DNA of 64,000 bases from Porogramme epimiltina (Eukaryota; Basidiomycota; Agaricomycetes; Polyporales; Polyporaceae). Positions 55,518 to 64,000 of this stretch are shown here, piece after piece. The translations under genes were made by a program, and so were the position numbers. The notes below the pieces were generated by a model. The model was given only the letters and a program-made list of their open reading frames with translations. It was not told where the DNA came from and did no database searches. The stretch's first letter is position 1, and the number at the start of each line of letters is the position of its first letter. The stretch covers positions 111,531 to 175,530 of the forward strand of contig FTLJ01000123.1 of assembly GCA_900155495.1 (NCBI GenBank), written 5' to 3'.

Positions 55518-58500
55518 ATGGAAGTCATCCTAGAAGACATTCCCTGTCGCGCAACGATGTGGGAGGTTAAGGACGCCATCGCGCAAGTTCTTCATAGTCC
55601 CAGATTCCGCAACCCCGCCGCCAGAAACGCTCGCCTATTGTGAGTTCTGACCAAACGAAGTCCTAATCCAAGCTCACGCACATGCCTGCCAGGAATTTTC
55701 GAATAGAGCTCGAAAAAAGCACAAATGGTTTGCCCAACAATGGGACGGGCAGGCTCATCATCCCTGACCGCGACGCGGGACAGCAATTCCTCAAATGGGT
55801 GTTCTCTCGCGGAAACGCGGTCCTGGTCCTGGGTAAGAGGCTCTGGATGAAGGAACACAATGAATCGCCCAGTGGAATGATAGTCAAGAGGCTGCTTATG
55901 ACGCCATACCTGGATCCTATGGTCGAGCAGGAGCGTCAAGACAAGGTCGATACTCTCCGAAGAGTTCGGATCATACTAGATGCGATTCAGTTCGGTACTT
56001 ACTTCCGCAAGGAGGGCGAACCCAACACAGCGAATAGGTCGTTTTCGAACGAGTTTGAGATTCGCCGGACGGATACCTTCTCTGGGGAACTTATGTTCGA
56101 CTATGACCACAAGTTGTTCCGAATTGAGGTGATGCGTTACTTCACGAATATCGTTGTATTGCTCATTCGAAGGCCTTTCAATGTCAGACGGGTAATTGGG
56201 TGACAGAAGATGATGCAGACCAGATCGTAGTCGATCTCGACAACATTCGTAAGAGCGCGTACGGAAGGATTGAGGTACACGGGGAAGATGGCGGCTCTGC
56301 CATAGAATCCTGTGAGTAGTGGCGATTTTCTGGCCCCACATCCCTCAGTTCTTAATCTGGAATATAGACATCTGCTTGGATCTGTGGCATCCGCCACGGC
56401 TTGAGCGCCAGAAAAGATACCGTAAACTTACTGGCGATTGGGAAAAGGACAAATGCTACCGCGATCGCCTTCCCCATCTCGGGGGGTTCCACGAACACAT
56501 TGCTCCATACGCCTACCAACTCCGGCTCGTGCTAAACGACCCCGCCGCCCGGAAGGATCTTAAATTTCTCTGCAAAGAGGCGGATATCCAACCACCATCT
56601 AAAGCCGCGATCAATGTCGAAAATGGCTACTTTTTCCATCCAGAACGCCTGGCCGAGACGCACGACTGGATGCGAACGCTCGACTGGACCATCCAATTTC
56701 AGCTTGAAGGACTCCTAAGGAATGGTTTTGTGCACACGTGGGACCTACACGAGCTGAGCGCAGACATCGAGGAGCTCGCGCACACGCGCCCGGCATTCGC
56801 CTCTAATATCTTGCGTCGGTTCTCCGAACGCGTGCGTATGCGAGGCCCCGGGGAGAGCCTCCTTGAGTGCTTCCGCGCGCACGTTGAGAACGACGGCCAC
56901 GATGCGGAAATGCTGGCGGGGATCGATGGACACGACCCGGAGGAGGGTCCGCGAGGCACCGTCGAATGCGCACACGCAGTCGTGACTCCGACGCGAGTGC
57001 TGCTCGAGGGTCCGTACGACACCCAATCAAATCGAATCATCAGGAAATACTACGAGCACCGCGGCAACTTCATTCGGGTAGAGTTCCGCGACGAAAACCG
57101 CTTGGCCTTCCGGTGGCCGAAAGAGGTGCGCGATAGGTACTGTTATCCCGGTCAGTGCCTCCCGAACTGATCTATGGCGACACCGCAGGTCGATTCCAAG
57201 TCGCTCATTGAGAAACGCATCGGCAATGTCCTCAAACACGGCCTTGAGATCGCGGGCCGTCTTTTCCGCTTCCTTGGATACTCTAACTCAGGGATGAGGG
57301 AGCACACGGTATGGTTCATGGCCGACTTCGACCATCCCGTAGAAGGGCGCGTCACACCTGAAAAGATCCGCAACGACTTGGGAGACTTTTCCAGTTGCAT
57401 TAGGATCCCATCTAAGTACGCCGCGCGGATCGCGCAGGCCTTCAGTGGCACAGACCCCTCAGTGCGCATCCGGCGCGATCAGTGGGACGAAATGGAGGAC
57501 CTGGGCAAAATGCCATACCTCCACACAGACGGACAGGGCACGATCTCCGTAATGCTCAGAGACCTCATCTGGGATGCACTGGTGAAGGCTTCTCCAGAGT
57601 TGGCAAGGCTCCTCAAACCTTGGGCTGTGAGTTGTTTGGAGGCAGAGGTCTCTGGGTGATATGGGCTGATAGTTGCCGGTGCCATAGTTCCAGATTCGTT
57701 TCCTTGGTACAGCCCGTTTTCCTTTGCATTCCGTTCTCGTACTGATGTCGATAGGATAGGGTACAAAGGTGTCGTGGTCGTTGATGAGACCCTCGAAGGG
57801 ATACGCATGCGGCTAAGGCCCTCCATGAAGAAATACACCGCTTCAAACGACGAAGAAGCCGAGATCGAAATTGCAAAGGCTTTCGTGTATCCAGGTCCTG
57901 CTAGGCTTTGCCGGTAAAAACTCCTCTCTCGATGGCTTGTGTGCACCACTCACACATTCCCCGTACATCCAGGCCTCTCATCACAGTCCTCGAAGATCGC
58001 GGTGTAGCAATAGATAGTTTTCTCGCGCTACAGCGTAAGGCGACGGAGAAGGTCATCACCTCAAGCGACAAGATGGAAACGGCCATCGAGTTTGTGCGTG
58101 AGCATAGCCTTGGCACCGTCTACGGTTTACCATGGATCCTCGCGTACATCGCAAAGTCAGGGATCCGCATGGACCGTGAGAAATGCCCAACTAAGCTCCC
58201 GCTCGACTGCGACCTCATCAATGCCGCCCTCAAGTTCTCCAAGTCCCACATCCTTCGCGAGATCAAGCACGACGCGCGCATCCGTATCGAGAATGCCCAC
58301 CAGCTCGTCGGTGTTGTCGACGAAGGCCCGGCGTATGTCGCCGCAGGCTACGAAAATGTATACTGTCTCAAGCCAGGCGAAATATATGGTACGTGCCCCT
58401 GCTGGTGAGGTAGGTCCGTGTCTGACCGGAATACTGCCACCGCTCTAGCATGTGTGCAAAATCCCGATCCCTTGAAGTTCCATAAAGACCCGTTCGAGGG

Positions 58501-60359
58501 TCGGCCTCATTGGATTAAGGGTACGCACCCGAACCACTCGCTTTGGCGCACCTGAGGCTCGCTGACACGACTTTCGACAGGCAATGTGACGATTTCCCGC
58601 TCCCCACACATCCACCCTGGCGACGGTGAGCGCCCCTGCGCCTTCTCGCTCGAGGATAACTTCGTTGACTGCCACCCAAATTAGTTCAACGAGTGAAGGC
58701 CATCGGGGAGCCCCCCCGGGGCAAGCTATGCTTCTTCAGTAACCTGCGGAACGTAGTGGTTATGCCTTCCACAGGTATGAATGCATGCCCGCGTTTTGCA
58801 GTTAGTACTTCGAATTCTCACGTTATTGCAGGAGAACGGTCGCTCCCTTCCTGCCTCGCGGGCGGTGATGTCGATGGGTAGGCTTGTTGCCCCTCCCAGG
58901 CAGTCCATGAGCTCACTAGTTTCCGGCTGCAGCGACGAATATCTTGTCATCAAGGAGGAAACCCTGCTGCCATCCGCACAAGCAGAGCCCGCTTCGTACA
59001 CGGGCGTAAACCCCGTCAAACTGGATCGCGACAGCACAATCGACGATGTTTGCGATTTTTTCCTTGAGTACATGCAGTCGGACATTGTGGTACGTCTGGT
59101 CTACTTCTTGCCTCCTCTCCTTCCATTCACACTATCTCGAAATAGGGCCTTCTCTCAGATCAACACCTGATCATCGCCGGTGCGTACCTCTATTCCTCAC
59201 ATCACCGAAGCATTGGCACTGAATGTTGTGCGTGCTCGCTTAGACCAGTCCAAGGTAGACCGTAGTGGCTTTGCGGCCGTGAATGCCCTCTAACGCGCAT
59301 GCGATCACAGTACGGCGTTTTTGACGAATACTGCATGGTCTTGGCGAGGCTCTGCAGCCAGGCTGTCGACTACCCCAAGAACGGGGTGCCCGTGAAGAAG
59401 ACAGAAATGCCCAAGAAGCTCATCTACGCAAAGCCCGATTGGAAAAAGGTGCGTCCAATGCCGCACGACCAGCCTCCGGCCTGAGACCTCTTCCCCAGAC
59501 CGAAGACAACGATCCGCGCCCAGGGGACTACTACGAGTCCAAGCGCGCGCTCGGCGAGCTCTTCCGTAACATCCAGATCGACACCATCGACGTCCCCCAA
59601 GCCCTGCGCCCCGGCGAGCCCCTCCGCTCGTCGCCATACCCGTCGCTGCAGGACAACATCTCCACCGTGCTGCGGCCCGCGGTCGAGCGGCGGCTGGGGC
59701 GCGCCGCGGGCGGGAACGGGGACGGGGACGCACACGCGGACGCGGCCGCGCGCGCGCTGGAGCCGCTCTTCCGGCACTACGCGCGCGAGCTGTCGTACAT
59801 CTGCGTGACGCACGCGCCGGCGGACCGCGCGGACGTGCGGCTGTCCGAGGAGGAGGTCGTCGTCGGCACGATCCTCGCGCACTGCGCGGAGCGGCGGTGG
59901 CGCAAGAGCCGCACGTACCGCATGCGCGAGCACGCCGCGCAGCTCGTGCGCGACGTGCGCTACAAGCCCCGCGCGCTCGGCGTGCCGCGCCCGCGCCCGC
60001 GCGCGAACGCGAACGCGCGGCGCAAGGAGGACCGGGACAGGTGGGCGGAGGGCGTGGGGGCCGTCGAGCCGCCCAAGAGGCGCGCGAAGGATGGGGCGCA
60101 GGGCCAGGGCCAGGGCCGGAGCGAGGACCGCACCGCCGATGGGGGCGAGGGCGCGGACGAGGGGCCGGCGCGCGAGGAGCTCGTCGCTGCACTCGCGAAG
60201 GGGTGGGCGGCGTGGGATTTCGGGCAGAGGTATCGGGACGCGTTCGGTGCGCGGAGCTTCGGGCTGATTGGGCTAGGCGTTGTGTGTGATATGCTGGAGA
60301 AGCTGGAGAAGCTGGATGAGAAGGAGAAGGAGAGGCTGAAGGCGCAACCCTCGCGGTGA
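55518..60359 (+). CDS. Cellular RNA-dependent RNA polymerase (QDE-1/RDR type)
   Basis: Seventeen exons give 1,304 residues: 55518-55639, 55693-56128, 56188-56311, 56368-57125, 57189-57626, 57694-57706, 57760-57913, 57973-58388, 58449-58520, 58581-58625, 58685-58774, 58832-58877, 58933-59089, 59146-59179, 59244-59254, 59311-59448 and 59499-60359. The catalytic loop DVDGD is at 902-906 in CLAGGDVDGDEYLV. Other RDR marks are ENGYFFHPERL-type palm entry not typical, IRFLGYKGVVVVDE, HPGDVQRVKAI and VDYPKNGVPV. Exon 6 (13 nt) and exon 15 (11 nt) are very short but needed for frame. The C-terminal part carries a Gly/Asp/Arg-rich low-complexity insert (about 1185-1250). RDRs make double-stranded RNA for Dicer and so amplify RNA silencing; they are chromosomal genes and not viral. 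Fungi often hold several copies; which one this is cannot be told. Confidence 0.93.
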
Positions 60360-61693
60360 GCATGCCTATGTGTCATTGGGATATGTTAAAACTGGTAGAG
60401 CAAAGTTATTCTCATTACTCTCTCACTGATCATCGAGCGCAATGCATAAGTCTTTCCTAACTGGCTTATATGCCTAACGAATGAATTGATTGATTCGAGC
60501 CTTGGGGTCAGAGCAAACGGGATTGAACACGGCGAGGGATCCTCGCAGAGGTCGTGCAAGTAGAATACTCGTATCTCCGTATCAGCGTCATACGTCGTCC
60601 ATGTGGAGATTATGCGCTCATAGATTCTGTCAACTCTCTATTGGGTACACCGCCCCGGGTATGGCAGAAGGGAAGGTTACGTCTACAAGCATCACAAAAC
60701 TGAAGGGGAAGGTTACAAGAAGCGCCCCGTAAGACGCGCAGTGCGGAAAATCGTGTTGATAATGGAGGGAAATCTAGTGGTGGTATACCACTCACTGCTT
60801 TTGAACGTTATCATTGCGACTGCGCGTTCCGCAAGACCCGTCAGTGGCGGATGATGTCATAGCATAAGTGGGTGTTTGCGATGTCTATGACGTCGAGGCT
60901 GAAATTTGGCCCTGACTGGCGCGTCGGGGACTGATGTGCTCGTGTAATACAACTATCCACGTCTTACGCGCCAACCATGCCCGTGTCGAGCTCGTGCGGT
61001 ACAAGCACCGCTGCCAGCAGACACGCTCTCGGTGCTCATAAGACGCGTATAATTAGCCCTGTCACCGGCCGAGACGGGCTCGGACGCGCGCGGCGGGCGA
61101 TATTTTGGGCGGAGACGACGGCCGGAAAATGGCGTAATCGCGCATGACGGAGATTCGGGGAGCCACTAGCCCGCGCCGCACGACGCAGCAGGAAGCTGTC
61201 CCGGTGACGTCCTCGCGGCGGGGGGAGTGGGAGCACGGGCATGCGCACCAAACGCCCTCCGTCGGCTGCGGACAGTGCGTGCGGACGGAAAGTCGCATTC
61301 GGGCAGGGCGGGCCGCGTGCAGGCTGGGGGTGGCGGGGAGAACGCGGGGGTCGACGACCGAGGGTGTGCTGCGGTGGAGGCGGAGGCGGTGGGGGCGTGC
61401 TCGAGGACGCCGAGGACGTCGAGGACGAGGGCCGGGGGCGTCGAAGGTGGGCGAGGCCAGGCGGGTAAGGGATGAGTCGGAGACGCCCAGGCATGGCGCG
61501 TGGGGGAGTGATTGGCCGCCAAGTCGGGCAACGTCCCAGAATTCGATGGAGTGCCTGCGAGCGAGCACGCCAAACAAACACCGGCGCCGTCCGGGCCTAT
61601 ATAGCCTCGGCCATCGTTGGCACGCAACCTCTCGCCCCGTCCCCCTCGTCTCGCTCCCAACAGGCACGCTCGTCGCCCCTCCCGCTCTCCGCC
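60360..61693. other. Intergenic
   Basis: About 1.3 kb. The half near 61.1-61.6 kb is very GC-rich and gives overlapping open frames of 180-230 codons on both strands, which I reject. It holds the promoter of the GPI-type gene. Confidence 0.4.
61598..61603 (+). promoter_or_regulatory. TATA box of the Ser/Thr-rich GPI protein gene
   Basis: TATATA 91-96 bp before the ATG at 61694, followed by a C/T-rich leader, an arrangement common in highly expressed fungal wall-protein genes. Confidence 0.5.
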
Positions 61694-62719
61694 ATGAAGT
61701 CGTTCTCTGCTCCCCTCGTCGCCCTCGCCGTCCTCGTTGCGGGTGTCAACGCCCAGTTCCAGATCAACACCCCGTCCGTCCCGTCCCTGTCTCCCTTCAA
61801 TCAGCCCGCCCTCTGACACGCGTCGTTCCCCCTTAGCAACCCCCCCGTTCAGTGCGTCCCTACCCAGTTCACCTGGACTGGTGGTACCGGTGCGTACATC
61901 TGCCCTTCCTCGCGCCCCGCTCTAGCTCCATTACTCACAATGTGTTCCTCTTGCAGCTCCCTACTTCCTTGTAAGTCGTGCATTCTTGCTGGGGTAGAGC
62001 GCAGTTGTGACGTAAGGACGTCTATTCGTTCATATAGCAGTAAGTTCACTCCTATCACATCGTAGTGAGAGAGGTACTAACCAAGGCGCAGAATCACCCC
62101 TGGCGGTGTCGTTGGAGCTGCCGCTCTCCAGCAGTACTCCGGTCTTACTGGCACCTCGTTCACCTGGAGCTCTAACATCACTGCGGGTGAGTGTCTTGCG
62201 CGTCAGTCTGCACGAACCTTGTCTAATTTTGACTACAGGCACCTCGATCGGTCTCTCCCTGACTGACACCACTGGCGCGACGGTGCAGTCCGCCCCCGTC
62301 ACCATCCAGAGCGGCCGTGCGTATCCCCGTCCATTCCACGTCTGGGACGTACCTCGTTAACAATAATTCGCCTCCAGCCGACAGCAGCTGCTTGACCAGC
62401 TCCGGTTCGAGCTCGACTACTGCTGCCTCTGGCTCGACCACTGCTGCTGGCACCACCAGCGCTGCTGGCACTACCAGTGCTGCTGGCACTACCGCCGCTG
62501 GCACCACTGCTGCCTCTGGCACGACGTCCAAGGCTGCGTGAGTAGACCCTATTTTTTCCTTCCTACACTGTCTGAAATATGAGCAGGACCACTGGCACCT
62601 CCTCCACGTCGAGCTCCACCAGCACGGCTACCGGTGGCTCCAGCGGCGCTCTCTCCAACGCCGCGTCGGCGGGTCTCGTCGGCGTCATTGGCGCCGTCGC
62701 TGCCGCGATCCTCGCTTAA
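61694..62719 (+). CDS. Ser/Thr-rich GPI-anchored wall protein (KRE9/KNH1-like)
   Basis: Exons 61694-61773, 61837-61889, 61957-61970, 62038-62039, 62092-62186, 62239-62316, 62378-62537 and 62587-62719 give 204 residues. A signal peptide (MKSFSAPLVALAVLVAGVNA) is followed by a beta-sandwich domain of the yeast KRE9/KNH1 type: CVPTQFTWTGG, APYFL, ITPGGVVGA, SGTSFTWSS-like and SIGLSLTDTTG. Then comes a Ser/Thr/Ala/Gly stalk with GTTSAAGTT-like repeats. A final hydrophobic tail (LVGVIGAVAAAILA) after SNAASAG suits GPI attachment. The 2-nt exon at 62038-62039 is needed to link YFL to ITPGG in frame; both flanking introns have GTAAGT donors. Such proteins are abundant, glycosylated wall or extracellular components; the exact role is not known. 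Confidence 0.85.
62400..62530 (+). repeat. Coding tandem repeats, Ser/Thr/Ala/Gly stalk
   Basis: A unit of about 18-21 nt reading GCTGCTGGCACTACCAG-like recurs several times within exon 7 of the GPI-type gene and codes for the stalk. It could vary in copy number between strains. Confidence 0.7.
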
Positions 62720-64000
62720 GCGGAGGTCTTGTCCGTCGCGCGCGCACGGCTGCAAAACGACTAGAGCGCTTCGAACCGTTGCCCCCAGAGACTTTGGTAT
62801 CGGCCACCCCTCAACCGATAGCCCCACCCACCCTCCTTGCCCTACGCTATCTTCCTCCCACCCGCTTGCTCTATCCCGGTCACCGTCACCTCCCCCTCGC
62901 ATTCACTTGTACTGTTGTTTTAATCCCATGGCCCGAGCCCCCTGTTGATTGTGGCTCCGGCTGTACGGACTTGCGTCCCGTGCCGTTACCCAGAGTAGTA
63001 GTTCCCTTTTTTTCCGCTTCTGTTTCAGCTTTCTTAGGATCACACTGGAACAGTGTTGTAGCGTACATATACCTGCGATGAACGCTATGCCATGCTTCCC
63101 GATGCTCCCCACCCTCCACCTGCACTTGCCCGTCGCCACGGTCGTCAACCTATCACCCGAACGGAGCCCGCCGACGGCGGACGGCGGACGGGTGCGGCTG
63201 CTTTCCGGTGGCGGGTTCGGGAGCTTACGCCGCCGTCTGCCGGTGTGGCCGACTTGCCACGCCGAGAGGCCTCCGTCCGGGAGTTCGCTTCTAGCGTTCG
63301 ACGCCACGGCTTGTGCCGCGCTTCGGCTAAGGAGTGCTAGATCGCAGCTGCATGCAAGGCGGAGGCTGAGACGGGCGGGCCCGTCTGCTGAATGTTTGGA
63401 CGCTTCACGACCTTTGTGAGCATACGTGTGCGGAGCCGCGCTTGGATTCACGCTCGGAGGGGCGGACGGGGGACGTTCGGCTCCGGGTGCGTTCGGCGGA
63501 GCTTGACGAGGGAGGGACGTCACGGCGGCGGCTGGTGGCTATACAGCCATGGCTACTACTTATCGGTTCGAGTAGCAGTACTTAGCCTTGTGCAAAGGAA
63601 ATGCTTTCTTACAGAGTGGGTTCGACGGGGCTTAGGCGGACCGTCGAAGCTTACGTCGCGCAGGGACAACGGAGGCGGTCCAGCAACGTGCTGCGCCGGA
63701 TTGCGCTCCGAGCCCTCCCAGCCGCGTCGTGAAAATGCGTGGAGGACGTCGGGTCTGCTGCAAGTACCTCGCACTGGTCCGTGGGGGTGGTCGCCAGGCA
63801 CTCTGCGAGCTCGAGTCCCGTACACGCGCGGGGCCGGGCCACGAGCGGCGGGGCGGTGTCGTGCTCGTGACGTCCGGCGGCGGATGGGTGGGCTGAGCGG
63901 CGGGGGTCGTGGGCTCGCCGGCCTAGAGCGTAGGAGGACGAAGGATGAAAGGGAGTGAGAGGGCGAGAGGGGGAGGGAGGGGGAGGACGCTCGGGGGCCG
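62720..64000. other. Intergenic, no gene seen
   Basis: The last 1.3 kb holds the 3' flank of the GPI-type gene. Open frames of 150-206 codons lie on both strands (for example 62903-63523 minus and 63392-63958 plus) but overlap and show no motif. A gene beginning beyond 64000 may have its promoter here. Confidence 0.4.

Noticed and set aside
60360..61836. Open frames of 180-230 codons on both strands near 61.0-61.8 kb
   Set aside because: They overlap each other in very GC-rich DNA, where stops are rare, and one runs into the GPI-type gene in the wrong frame.
62903..63523. 206-codon minus-strand open frame
   Set aside because: No motif, and overlapped by equally long + strand frames; best explained by base composition.

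Overview
The window reads as nuclear DNA of a wood- or litter-decaying agaricomycete (Basidiomycota). The evidence is a high-GC, intron-dense layout with introns of about 45-70 nt, genes of up to 19 exons, and typical agaricomycete families: an AA14-type oxygenase, oxalate decarboxylase, UstYa-like oxidase, seven-helix membrane protein, fungal HNH protein, Ser/Thr-rich GPI protein and a QDE-1-type RNA polymerase. No tRNA, rRNA, CRISPR array, prokaryotic operon or intact transposon was seen. Exon coordinates were derived by hand from reading frames, GT/AG sites and recalled family motifs, so single junctions may be off.

Layout. 1-1644 (+) is a 5'-cut oxalate decarboxylase with a frameshift. 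1.65-5.7 kb is largely gene-free. 5.7-6.6 kb (+) is a Pro/Ser-rich hypothetical. 8.2-9.5 kb (-) is a three-exon HNH protein. 10.6-11.3 kb (+) is a UstYa-like oxidase. 11.7-13.0 kb (-) is a seven-helix membrane protein. 13.0-15.2 kb is poorly resolved, with a possible gene tail at 14.36-14.76 kb. 15.3-16.1 kb (+) is a small membrane protein. 16.5-18.6 kb (-) is an NCS1 nucleobase permease. 19.4-20.5 kb (-) is an SDR close to diacetyl/acetoin reductases. 21.0-22.5 kb (+) is a MYND protein. 23.5-25.1 kb (-) is a secreted AA14-like copper oxygenase.

26.7-28.7 kb (+) is an AT-hook, Cys-rich nuclear protein. 29.2-30.3 kb (+) is a DUF4112 protein. 30.6-31.4 kb (-) is a hypothetical. 32.6-34.3 kb (-) is a coiled-coil protein. 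36.2-40.9 kb (+) is a 1,356-residue HSP70-like (HSPA12-type) protein with a long disordered and coiled-coil tail. 41.4-43.6 kb (+) is a nuclear coiled-coil protein. 44.4-47.3 kb (+) is an intracellular-type GH13 alpha-amylase. 47.5-50.0 kb (-) is an MFS sugar transporter. 51.5-53.0 kb (-) is a WD40 protein of the Sqt1/AAMP type. 53.5-54.8 kb (+) is an endonuclease/exonuclease/phosphatase protein. 55.5-60.4 kb (+) is a cellular RNA-dependent RNA polymerase. 61.7-62.7 kb (+) is a Ser/Thr-rich GPI-type wall protein. The last 1.3 kb shows nothing supportable.

No single cluster unites these genes. Oxalate decarboxylase, the AA14-like enzyme, amylase, sugar transporter and nucleobase permease fit a saprotroph's nutrition, and the RNA polymerase points to RNA silencing. 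The most notable observations are the HSP70 fusion, two predicted micro-exons (4 and 2 nt), two GC-AG introns, in-frame introns whose retention would change proteins, and the frameshifted oxalate decarboxylase.
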